DNA from: Chloromonas sp. AAM2
Lineage: Eukaryota; Chlorophyta; Chlorophyceae; Chlamydomonadales; Chlamydomonadaceae
Direction of reading: 5' to 3'
NCBI GenBank assembly: GCA_004335635.1
Contig: QAXH01005393.1
Coordinates: 5,101-43,718 of the forward strand
DNA length: 38,618 bases
Shown: positions 10,684 to 21,038 of the stretch, in pieces
How the letters are laid out: the number at the start of each line of letters is the position of its first letter
How positions within the stretch are numbered: position 1 is the stretch's first letter
Position numbers and translations under genes: made by a program
Notes under the pieces: model-generated
Told to the model about the DNA's origin: nothing
The model's database searches: none
Seen by the model: only the letters and a program-made list of their open reading frames with translations

Positions 10684-12863
10684 ATGACCAGTCCCAGCCC
10701 TCACAAAGCCTTGTCGGTGTTTGCCAACGATGCACAAATAGCCATACAGCCTCGAGGGCCCCATGCATCGAGGCAGGTCGAGACGCTGTCCGTCAATCTT
10801 GACAGCGGCAAGATCCAAGTGCTAGCCGGAGATGCTCAAACTGGTGCTGGCATGGATGTTTTGGCGGTGCTGGGCTTGTGCAAGCTCCATGCAGGTAACT
10901 GTTGGCCATGTCCCACAATAAACCTTGGACAACACCCCGCACACACCGATGTCATATCATGCATGCCCATTTTCCCCGTACATGAAGCAACTATGATGTG
11001 TGCTATGCGCACTGCCGTGCGCTTAGTGTGTGCAGTTCATGAACTCACACAAATTCCTTGCTTGACAAGTCACACGCATCAATGCGACGTTGTCCACTAC
11101 CAGGCTTCAATGTGGGCATGTCGGTGTCACATGGCGCGTGACTGGACACCATGTCGTTGCAACAAGATGTCAGTTCACTGCCCCCCACTCACCTTAGCAT
11201 GGGGTGATTGTGTGCAGGCAACGCCCTTGTGGTTGTGACAGCAGCCAAGCCAGTGGCAAATATCAATGGCGGTGACGTGTACGAAGTGGCCGAAGCAAAA
11301 GTGCTTGCCAGCGAAGCAGTGCGCAGCAACAAGTGCGTGGATTGCAGGGCAAGAGTTCTCAGTTGTGGTGTGTTGCTGTGCAGCGGGGATCAGCAGAGGA
11401 GGCGAGGCAGCCAGCAGGATTAGTGAGGATGCAGCACAGCCATGTGCATGATGAGGTGCACCACACCAACGAGTGTCCTGACGAATTTCAGGTCGTTGTT
11501 AGCATACTGCATAGCCTCTCATGCTCATCAAAGCGAATGCAAGCAAACTGTAGCTGTGATGCCTCGTGTGTTTCATGCCGTCTGACAGCGGGTGTGGCAG
11601 TGCTGCCATGCACCAAGCAAACAACGACATCTAAGCACCAGGCATGTCCATGCATCAAGCATGCCAACACATCCGTGCACCCAACATGCAAACACACCCA
11701 TGCACCAATCATGCATCGCTGATCCCACCATGCATTGCTGATCTTGCCATGCTGTTCAGGGCCAACAAGGGTCTGCTGCGTCTGCTAGAGAACGCCGTGG
11801 ACCCCCAGGGCGCAGGGAAGGGCCTGTGCTTCTCGTCCTGCTACGACCTCACGCTCACCACCCAGGTGATGACGGTGGTTTAGAGAGGTGATTTCAAAGC
11901 GAGTATGGTGATGTTGTCTCATATACTGTTCCACTTGTGGGGCGATACAGATGTTACAAGACACTCGCTCGCTCTGACACATTCCTCCACTCACTCACTC
12001 GCTCATCCACCCACTTCACCCACCCACTTGCTCACTCACACTCACTAACTTGATCACTAACTTCCACACGCACACTCTCACTCACTCCCTCCCTATGCAG
12101 CATGCCGCTGGTCTGGCACTGGGTGATCCCGCGGGTTGGGCCGCCCAGCTGCCGGTGCAGCGGGCCTCGGGGCGCTTCTTCTGGAACAAGGCCATTGCAA
12201 CGCCGCTGGTGGCTGCAGGGGCACATGCGTGAGTGTGATGTTGAAGTTTGGGTTTGCGGAACTGCATGTGACACGCGTTGTAGGAGGCATAAGGACGGTT
12301 AGTTCCAGAGGCAGGCGATCGCTGCGGCTGCACCTGTAGCTGAGCGAGCCTTGGCGTCAACTGCAGCAGCAGTCACTTTGCCACGGGCTGCTAGGTGCTC
12401 CCCTCGTGCTTACCTTCCGCGCCCACTGACGTTCTCATACGGCCATACCATCAGCGTTGCCTTACTTGTATCATACTATATACTATTGTATCATATTCTG
12501 GGCCCAAAATAGAATCCATTATAGTCTAGCGCTAGAGTTCTAATAGATAGAATTCTAGTGACTCTAACAGACATCCGCGCACCCTACTTGTATGGCCATA
12601 CCATTGATGTTACCTGGACCGTTTGGCCACGTTGCATGAATTGCATAGCCATTCCATTGTAGATTCCTGATTGCATGAGTTGTCTCCTTGCAGGTTCGTG
12701 CAGCCGTGCATCCTGGGGTTCGTGCAGCAGCTTCCCGGTCTGGAGTTCAAAGACGTGAACACGGGCAAGACAGTGCCTGCCACCCTGACACTCATCGCTA
12801 GGAGAGCGGTGGCCAGGGCAGGCACGCGCCAGTGGAGGAGAGGGGCAGACACGTCAGGTGTGG

Positions 12864-12900
<37 letters not shown>

Positions 12901-15900
12901 AGGGAGAGGGAGAGGGAGAGACTAGGTGCAGAGCTTGTGGCCCCAGCAGCAATGTGCATATGTGCACGCTTGCTCCAAACCATACAACGCTTTGGAAAGG
13001 CCAGGTGAAGTTCGGACTGCTGCACCCTACCACTGTCATCATCCACCTCAATGATCACTGGATGCAGGAGCCAGTGATGGGAGATTGACAACATCCGCAT
13101 TGCTCAACATTCTCCGCTGACCATGATCCGCACTTCTTGTGGTATGTTACTGGCCTTGCAACAAGCAATGCCGGGCGATGCAAACAGACTTGCCTTTGCT
13201 GTCACGATTCCTGCAGGTGCTGTTGCCAACTTCGCTGAGACGGAGCAGATCCTCACCTTCGCCGGCCCGCCCGGCAACCCCTTGAACGGCACCTCCTCCT
13301 CGTACGTGATCGTGCGGGGATCCATCCCGCTGCTGTGGACCCAGCTGCCGAACATCAAGTACAAGCCGACCACTGTCATGGCTCCGTCGGACCTCTCTGG
13401 GCCGGTGAGCACTGCATTAGATGGCTTGTGGTGAAGTCTGGCTGGTAGCCTGTGGAATGGCTGCGGAGGCTTGCCTCAAATGCGCTGTGTGTATGCTTGT
13501 GTGGTGGTTGGATTGTAGACAGTTGAAGGTGCCCATGCATGCTTTCATGATTCAACGCTATCACCCTGCCTGCCCATCTGTTTATACAAGCTGGCACTAT
13601 ATTAGTTGCATGTGAGCACGCACAGTTTGCCACACAAACCTTGAACTCTGGAGCAGTGAGGCATCCACATTTGCGTGCAAGCACACACAGTCTACAAATA
13701 TGTATCCGCATGCTGGCCTCATTGTGGGCACCTGCATGCCCCCCCTGTGCTCGCATGCTGGCCTCACTGTGGGCACCTGCATGCCCCCCTGTGCTCGCAT
13801 GCTGGCCTCACTGTGGACACCTGCATGCCCCCCCTGTGCTCGCATGCTGGCCTCACTGTGGGTACCTGCATGCGCCCCCTGTGCTCGCATGCTGGCCTTA
13901 CTGTGGGCACCTGCATGCGCCCCCTGTGCTCGCATGCTNNNNNNNNNNNNNNNNNNNNNNNNNNNNNNNNNNNNNNNNNNNNNNNNNNNNNNNNNNNNNN
14001 NNNNNNNNNNNNNNNNNNNNNNNNNNNNNNNNNNNNNNNNNNNNNNNNNNNNNNNNNNNNNNNNNNNNNNNNNNNNNNNNNNNNNNNNNNNNNNNNNNNN
14101 NNNNNNNNNNNNNNNNNNNNNNNNNNNNNNNNNNNNNNNNNNNNNNNNNNNNNNNNNNNNNNNNNNNNNNNNNNNNNNNNNNNNNNNNNNNNNNNNNNNN
14201 NNNNNNNNNNNNNNNNNNNNNNNNNNNNNNNNNNNNNNNNNNNNNNNNNNNNNNNNNNNNNNNNNNNNNNNNNNNNNNNNNNNNNNNNNNNNNNNNNNNN
14301 NNNNNNNNNNNNNNNNNNNNNNNNNNNNNNNNNNNNNNNNNNNNNNNNNNNNNNNNNNNNNNNNNNNNNNNNNNNNNNNNNNNNNNNNNNNNNNNNNNNN
14401 NNNNNNNNNNNNNNNNNNNNNNNNACCTGCATGCCCCCTGTGCTCGCATGCTGGCCTCACTGTGGGCACCTGCATGCCCCCCTGTGCTCGCATGCTGGCC
14501 TCAATGTGGGCACCTACATGCCCCCCTGTGCTCCAGGCGCATGACAAGCACTTCGCGGCCATGGTGAATCAGTACGAGAGTGTGGTGGCAATCAACCTGA
14601 TCAACCACCACGGAACAGGTGTGTTCGAGTGTGTGCGTGTGTGAATGAGCGAGTGAGTGAGTGAGTGAGAGAGCGAGAGAGACAGGTGGGGCCGTGCGGC
14701 AGTGCAAAGGGCAATGGTGTCTGGCACCGGGTTATTCTATTACATGTATTGAATTGCCAGCGAGCCATGCAAGGCTCAATACCGTCCTGGCCAACATGTT
14801 TTGATTCACTCGGAGAACTTTAGTCAGCTGTGCGGCGATGCCATGTCTGCTCACCAGCAGCGTTCACTTTCATCGCTCCGTTTACAGCTAGTGACGCTGT
14901 GAGTGATTTAATTGAACACAGGTGCACCATGTCACTGTGCAAGGATCTCTGTGTTGGCTTACTGAGCTGCGCTGACCAAGTGCTGGTCGAAGGTCTTGAC
15001 CCCTTGCCAGAAAACGCCCTCCTCTTGCGGCTGCACAGAATACATTTGAACCCAGCGCACATACACATTCCTTCCCTTCCTGAGTGGTTCAATGCAGTCT
15101 TTGGCGATAATGTCATGATAATTCCAGGGCCTGGCGCATCTTCAATGCAGTCTGACGGCCCCTGTCCCGCTGCGCTGTGTGCGACACAACACTAGTCTAT
15201 GTTTCTTTTTCAAGCTGTGAGCGGCACCCATACACGTCCGTTTCCCATCCTGTGTTTTCTCTCAGAGGGCAAGCTCGAGGCCGCATTCCGCACTGAGTCC
15301 AGTCGCCTGGTCACTTCCAACACGCCCGTCGGCAGGCGCATGCGCTACGTGGCATTCGACTTCCACGCCGAGTGCAGCAAGAGCAGATACCACAGGCTGT
15401 CGCTGCTGTGGGACCAGGTAGGCGCACACGGCATCACTGTACTCACGTGGTTCTATCCAAGTAGCGACCCAAGGTTAATCATCACTGTACGTATGTGTTT
15501 TTATCCTAATAGCAACCCAAGGCTCACTTCACTGGCCAGGTCCATAAGTCCAAGGAACGAACCCTTGGGGTGTCAACACAGCATGCCATTGCTATGCATG
15601 CATTCCTCCAATACATGCGTGCCAGAGTTCGCCCTCTCCTGCCTTGCTCAGTATTGCTTTACCTGCGGTGTGCAAGGCCTGTTGTCCAGGGCTTCTGTGC
15701 CTGTGATAAGTGTGTTCAATTGATAAGAATTGTATAGAATGTGCAGGTTAAATCTGACGCTGAGGAGCAGGGCTTTTGTTTTGTCTACGGGGACGTGCCT
15801 GGCATCGATCCCAAGCATATGCATCTAATGTTCGATGTGCTCGATTTGAATTGATTTGCTTAATTTGAATCTGTGTGTGCAGGTCGCAGTCGATGTGGAG

Positions 15901-18848
15901 GAGCAGGGCTTCTGTATTGTGAACGGGGATGTGCCGGGCAGCGGCGCCATCGGCCGCCGGTCACAGAGCGGGGTGATGCGGGTTAACTGCATCGACTGCC
16001 TGGACAGGACCAATGTGGTGCAGGGAGTGTTCGCACGCAAGGTAAAGCCTCGCCCTTCGGGGCAACCGGGTTTTGCAGGGGACTGGGTTAACCTTGGGGA
16101 TTGGAATCAAGCGGGATGGAATTGGCGTGGTTCGGCGTGGAAGTGGGGCAATCTCATAAAACCATCATTTTGCAAATGCCATACGATCGATGAGGAACAA
16201 GGTTAGATCAGAGCTTGAAATTCGTGTGGTTGGCGCTGCTATGATGCACTTTAAAAGACTCCAGGCAGGTGTGTTTCTGCTGTTATTGGTAGTTATGCGT
16301 TTGGTGCGTTTTCCTGTAATGTTTCCTGCCATAACGTGTATTGTTGAACTTGTATTCTTGTACTTGGCTTTATGCGTTGGCCCTAACCCATGCGCAGGCC
16401 GTGGAGTCTGTGCTGACCACCTTCGGTCTGCTGCCCAAGGGCGCCACGCTCCCGGAGGCGTACCCCGACGTGGAACGGAAGTTCAAGATCATTTGGGCGG
16501 ACCACGGAGACATGCTGGCGGAGCAGTACGCAGGTGTGGCTGCCGTTCTTGTGCACGAGATGTAGTCGGAATCAGACGAAACTTGATTGAACGCGATAGT
16601 TGTCTGGTTTCGGAGCCAGGATACTGGTGCGCTCTGCGAGACGTTGACATTCACACTCTGAACAAGGCAAATCGTGCAGTTCAGGGACTGAAAATCGAGT
16701 AGATATAGTTATGACGGTGCATTGCGGGGGGGGGGGGGTCATAGTTGCTGTGGACCTTGCCGTGCTGACCACTGAATCAGTTGGAAATTAACCGAAAATC
16801 AAACTTGCATGTTATCCACAAAGGCACTGGCGCCATGAAGAGTGGCTTCACCCGCACCGGCAAGCGCACCATCGGCGGGGTGGTGGATGACGGCGTGAAG
16901 GCGGTTGTACGTTACTACCTGAACAACTACCAGGACGGCATCAAGCAGGACTCGGTCGACCTCTTCACAGGTAGGGCTTTCGGTAGTATGGTTAGGGTTG
17001 GTCGAGTGTAGGTTGTTCCAGGACCAGGCCGAATTCTCATTTCTGCTCTCGTGACGTTTATTTTTATCGTCTGGCAGTGCTATAAGAGGACAACACTCTG
17101 CTCTGGGGCTTCCCCAGACGTTGTCAATGGCTTCAGCACACTCAACCCTTCTTAACGTAATTGGCCCCCTACTAGTTTTTTGGGGTTAGGGTGAGGGTTA
17201 GGGTCCAAACCTTCGTGACGCCAACGGCCACCAGATGAGCCCAGACGCAAGGAGGACAGCAATGCAACAGCATGGCCAGCCACATTGACAGAACAGACAC
17301 AGTCGCACATTTGCCGCATCGTATCTTTTGTTCTCGCCACAAACCCCACCAGTGTTCGCTCTGCCAGACCATTCAACTTCGTTAGGCTCAACGCAGGTGC
17401 ACCAAATCGCCCCATGTCTTGTGGAGACGTTCAGCGCTGCCAGCACTATTCCATGCACTAATCCGTGCATGCAGGCGTCACCACTCCATGCATGCAGCGT
17501 CACCATTCCATGCGTGCAGCAGTCACCATTCCATGTGCACAGCAGTCACCATTCCATGCGTGCAGCAGTCACCATTCCATGCGTGCAGCAGTCACCATTC
17601 CATGCGCACAGCAGTCACCATTCCATGCGTGCAGCAGTCACCATTCCATGCATGCAGCAGTCATCATTCCATGCATGCAGCAGTCACCATTCCATGCATG
17701 CAGCAGTCATCATTCCATGCATGCAGCAGTCATCATTCCATGCGCGCAACAGCCACCATGCGGCACCCTCAAAAATGTCAACAGTCCAGACCATTCTTTT
17801 CGTTCGCCCCTCCTGCCTCATGAAGCATGGTTCCAATACGTGTCCTATTTACTACCATAATGCCAAGGCAGCGGCTAATTTTCCAAATGCTGAGTTGACG
17901 GTGTTGTGCTTTTAAGGCCGTGTTGGCAATGTGCATGTGTATTTACGTAGGGTGCTGCAGCACTGATGCTGCCTGGCTGCTGCGCATTGGGTGTACTGTG
18001 CATATACAGTCCTCAGTCCAGCATGTGTGTGGTGCCATGCATATTGCTCAGTGTATGCTTGGTGTCGCCTCAGTTATGTAAACATGACCGTCATTCTCTT
18101 TGTTCACTTCCCAGTGTGTGCATGTGAACGTGTAATGCACCTGTGAAACTATTATTGAGTCACCTTCCACGACCATCCCCCTCTCTGAAAGTATGGCTTC
18201 ATAAGGGGGCCTACTTGCATTTAAGACCATAATAACAATAAGGAGACTTTTTTTCCCTGAGAACCTGATAGCTGATCCCAGACATTTCGCTGAACCCCTG
18301 CTTTCAATTGTTCATGGTTGGCAGGCACGTACCAGTGCGACACCATCAATGTACCCCCCATCAGGGCACAGCCCTCCCCCCTGGTCCCCCTCTTCCTCAG
18401 CCTCTTGGCCATCGGCATCGCCGCACACAACTTGATGGCAGTGCTGTCCTTTTTCCTGGCCCAGGGGGCGGTTTCTCCGAGCGTGCCCCCGGCCGGACCC
18501 CCCACTGACAATTCCCCTGTGGCTGGAATCATGGGGTCTGCCAGACGTCTGGCTACAACCATCATCTTCACGCCTCCCAACGTAACAGGGCAGGGCGCAG
18601 CCGGGATCACCATGTCAAAAACGGCTGGAGCCGTTTCGGAAACGGTCAAGGCCACGGGCGGCCCTGATTGGCTGCCGTTTGTGGGCGGGTCAGTGGCTTA
18701 CTACGTGTTTGTTCCGCTGGCGCTTGGGGCAGGGCTGCTGCTGCTTGTGCTGAAGAACGGCAAGCACCTTGTGAATAAGCCTCAGCTGTGCCCGCAGCTG
18801 GCAATAACGGTTCAGAAACCGCCAAAGGAGAGCAAGAAGGCGGCGTAG
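10684..18848 (+). CDS. SAC1: SAC1 phosphoinositide phosphatase, complete
   Basis: Exons: 10684-10894, 11218-11332, 11760-11865, 12101-12228, 12694-12857, 13217-13404, 14537-14618, 15266-15417, 15883-16041, 16398-16533, 16824-16970, 18325-18848. All phases match and give 703 residues plus stop. Family landmarks appear in order: [76 protein letters not shown] (catalytic Cys about 418, Arg 424), [18 protein letters not shown], and [10 protein letters not shown] with [10 protein letters not shown]. Two hydrophobic segments follow (about 549-575 and 650-672), then a C-terminal KKAA, a KKxx ER-retrieval signal. The protein should act as an ER/Golgi PI4P phosphatase. It is longer than the yeast and human proteins (about 600 residues), partly because of a long loop between the membrane segments. 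The start was chosen because [12 protein letters not shown] begins the conserved N-terminus; the frame stays open upstream to 10339. The acceptor of exon 11 (AAAG) is unusual. Confidence 0.93.
10895..11217 (+). other. SAC1 intron 1
   Basis: GCAG/GTAACT donor and TGTGCAG acceptor. Splicing rebuilds the glycine of [12 protein letters not shown]. Nothing else recognised inside. Confidence 0.85.
12432..12606. repeat. AT-rich insert flanked by direct repeats, in SAC1 intron 4
   Basis: GGCCATACCAT occurs at about 12440 and again at about 12594, within a broader imperfect direct repeat (GCGTTGCCTTACTTGTAT versus TGATGTTACC, and CCTACTTGTATGG). Between them is AT-rich sequence with a hairpin: 12532-12541 pairs with 12549-12558 (CTAGAGTTCT / AGAATTCTAG) around a 7-base loop. 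It could be a small mobile element with target duplication. Confidence 0.45.
12866..12921. repeat. (GA)n microsatellite
   Basis: GA tract in SAC1 intron 5, beginning about 9 bases after the intron's GTGTGGG donor. Confidence 0.9.
13702..14536. repeat. 44/45-bp minisatellite in SAC1 intron 6, interrupted by assembly gap
   Basis: Unit beginning GCATGCTGGCCTCACTGTGG and ending CCCTGTGCTC, seen on both sides of the gap. The final unit runs into CTGTGCTCCAG, the acceptor used by SAC1 exon 7 at 14537. The array therefore probably spans the whole gap and broke the assembly. Open frames through it are repeat artefacts. Confidence 0.95.
13939..14424. other. Assembly gap (486 N)
   Basis: Run of N inside the minisatellite of SAC1 intron 6. 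True length is unknown. Confidence 0.99.
14643..14682. repeat. (GAGT)n/(GA)n simple repeat
   Basis: Degenerate GAGT and GAGA repeats about 24 bases after the donor of SAC1 exon 7, in intron 7. Confidence 0.85.
15433..15528. repeat. Imperfect 48-bp tandem duplication in SAC1 intron 8
   Basis: Two units each starting CATCACTGTAC and containing AGCRACCCAAGG, separated by about 48 bases. Confidence 0.75.
15747..15815 (+). pseudogene. Diverged duplicate of the 5' part of the SAC1 catalytic exon
   Basis: Preceded by an acceptor-like ATGTGCAG, this stretch reads [19 protein letters not shown] and aligns without gaps to [19 protein letters not shown] at the start of exon 15883-16041. Fourteen of 20 codons specify the same residue, and about six of those differ only at the third base. 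After DPK the similarity ends and the frame reaches a stop at about 15856, before any CX5R motif. Splicing to this acceptor would truncate SAC1 before its active site. It could be a decaying exon copy or a non-productive alternative exon. Confidence 0.7.
15883..16041 (+). CDS. SAC1: SAC1 catalytic exon
   Basis: A 53-codon exon, phase 0 at both ends, between TGTGTGCAG and the donor AAG/GTAAAG. It contains [17 protein letters not shown], the Sac-family CX5R motif with all expected residues. Its first 20 codons are echoed in the preceding intron at 15747-15806. Confidence 0.95.
16726..16738. repeat. Poly-G tract (13 G)
   Basis: Uninterrupted G run in SAC1 intron 10. A likely source of length error or polymorphism. 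Confidence 0.9.
17466..17755. repeat. 23-bp minisatellite, about 12 copies
   Basis: Unit CAGCAGTCACCATTCCATGC plus GTG, with variants CATGCATG and CATGCGCA, in SAC1 intron 11. That intron also has a short GGGTTAGGGTGAGGGTTAGGG run at about 17183-17205. Open plus-strand frames rich in HACSSHHSM are products of the repeat. Confidence 0.95.
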
Positions 18849-21038
18849 AGAGCTTTCCAGGTGATGGTTCGACAGAAAGAGGAAGACAGTGCGATTCATG
18901 ACAAGGAACGACGCCTTGTTGCCTGACAGACATCAATAGTTGGTTGTGCTATGTGATCGGGCGAAGCATGCCCACATACATTCCAAGACCGTATTTATCA
19001 CTGGGGGTTTCATGCATTGTTTGGTACATCAAGTACTGAGCTGCTGCTCCTGAATTTCGGAGGCAGACCAACTGTACATAACGATCTAGAGGTGAAAAGT
19101 GCCATGAATGGACAATAGCAAGTGGTTTGAGTGCTGGGAGCTGAAAAGCCTTGTACGATTCCCTGTTTCCTTACATCCAGCTTCCGTGTGATCGTACGAC
19201 TGGCTGCTGTAAACAGTCCACATACCGCTCTTGACTTGACAACCCCAAGCGGAGCCTTACGCCTCATGCTGGCTGGTTTCATCACTTGCGGCTTCTTGTG
19301 TGTGCCAGCCCTACGCAGCAGCAGCTGCTATCAGGCACCATCTGTCCAGAGAGGTTGTTATGCGTTTCTTTCAGTGCAGTGGACTGCTTAAGGATGGAAG
19401 GCTTTGGGAGCACGCGTACTCTGGCTTGCTCAAGGCACCAGGCTACGACGACTGTACCCCATGTGTCTTTGCCCAACACTACTGTGTAATCCTCACGTAC
19501 TCGAGCGCGATCTGAAGAGAGAGACATGCTTACAACCAAGTCGCCAGGCAACTGCGGGAGGAACACAGAGACAAAGCGCAAAAGGCAAAGCAACCGACCC
19601 ACCCACCCTTCCCTCACAGGCCCCCGAAAGACAGGCAAACAGGCGGAAATCAAGCGTAAACACAGACAGACAAGAACACCAGGCCAGCTTCACAGGCCGC
19701 CTCTCTGCGTGCCTTGTTTCAAGCTGTAATGCCATGCTCAATGCAACCGGCCACGCCATGACATGGAAGCCAATGCATGCCATAACATGGAAGTCAATAG
19801 CTGCATGATGTGGAAGTTGTGCCATGCATGGTCCATGCCGTGACATGGCAGTCAACGCCGTCATTGCCCACGCTGTTGCAGCCACTGTCAGTGCCTATTG
19901 CTCGGGGCTTTGTGCTTCCATCAGCCAACTTACACAATCGTGCGATTTTGGTTGTGAATTGCAGTCAGGCTGTTGCCAGGGTGACGCCCCTGTGCTGTAC
20001 TGGGGCAACCCTACCGGCATGCTGGTCGAGTCACTTGTTTTCTCAGTGTCCTAAGTGCGTCATCCCAAATGATCCGTTTACGCAAGAGTGTGGCGCTGGA
20101 CAGTGCAGTGAACAGTCTTTGCTGCAGCAGAGCGTTGTTTGCCTGAAGTGGTTTTCGGTTTGCTGCATCCAGTTATCCCGCAAACTGGCATTGTGCGCTT
20201 TTTTATTGCCACGTCACCTCCTCGGCTTCCAGCAGGTTAGTGTCCTCCCAGTCAGCTTCTGTTTCTATTGTTTTCAGCACAGTGCCTGCCATGCGAGGCA
20301 GGGCACGTCGATTTGAGTTGACCCAGCTCCAGCGCGCGATTGCGATGTGTTGTACCCCAGTGTAGGCGAGCCTGAGCCTGCTGCAAGCTCCGCAAAAGCC
20401 GTGACTCAGGCGAACAGAGCGCTGGATTGCAGCTAAGGCGACTACGGGTCTGACACCGTACGGCCGCCGCAATCCACACCGTAAGTGTTCATCGGCACGC
20501 ATTTTGCGAGGACCAGTAACGAGACCATCGGGTAGCGTGTTAGGGATGAACATCCCTGCGTAGGCTCAAGGTGTGGAACAGGCACGCATGACCCATGAAT
20601 CCATCAGTGTCCTGCGCGAGGATTCATTGCCTGATTGGCCTTACTCTGCTTGCAGTAGCCATGTCTTTGACTGCCTGTGTGGGTGGGGTGGGCTTGGGGC
20701 TTGTTGCAGGCGCCTTGCATGCACACAAAAGATAGCCAGAATTGTCTTCCGTGACCTGACCTCTGTTTCTTGCAGGCAGTTGTCTGGGTGCATGGCATGT
20801 CAGTAAATGGGTATGGCCTGCCCAAAGCGGCGCGTGTGAAGCAGCACATTCTGCATAGGCTGGAATGTCCTGACATCTCAAAGCATGATGGGCATTCAAG
20901 CAGTCAACTCGGAATTTGCCGGTATGATGCACAGCATGCCCACAAGCGAAGTGCGTGTGCTGTCTTTATTGCATGCAGGTTGCATTGATATCTGCGGGCC
21001 TTTCGACCTGAAGCCCAACCCTTGCCAATCTAAAGTCG
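18849..21038. other. SAC1 3' UTR and unassigned sequence
   Basis: No gene is supported here. The first few hundred bases are presumably SAC1 3' UTR. A plus-strand frame around 19330-19515 (MRFFQCSGLLKDGRLW...) has reasonable composition but no recognised homology, no convincing splice sites and no partner exon. Imperfect GCCATGACATGGAAG-type repeats occur at about 19752-19850. Confidence 0.5.
19208..19212 (+). promoter_or_regulatory. Candidate TGTAA poly(A) signal for SAC1
   Basis: TGTAA is the usual chlorophyte poly(A) signal. This is the first clear one after the SAC1 stop, about 360 bases downstream. Further TGTAA motifs occur at about 19484 and 19726, so the choice is uncertain. Confidence 0.35.

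Noticed and set aside
13597..14644. Long open frames on both strands across the N gap
   Set aside because: They consist of minisatellite translation and unknown residues inside a SAC1 intron.
17328..17915. 195-codon plus-strand frame rich in His/Ser/Cys
   Set aside because: It is read-through of the 23-bp minisatellite within SAC1 intron 11.
20380..20480. tRNA-like sequence
   Set aside because: I could not form a cloverleaf with a T-loop consensus. No tRNA or rRNA gene was found in the window.
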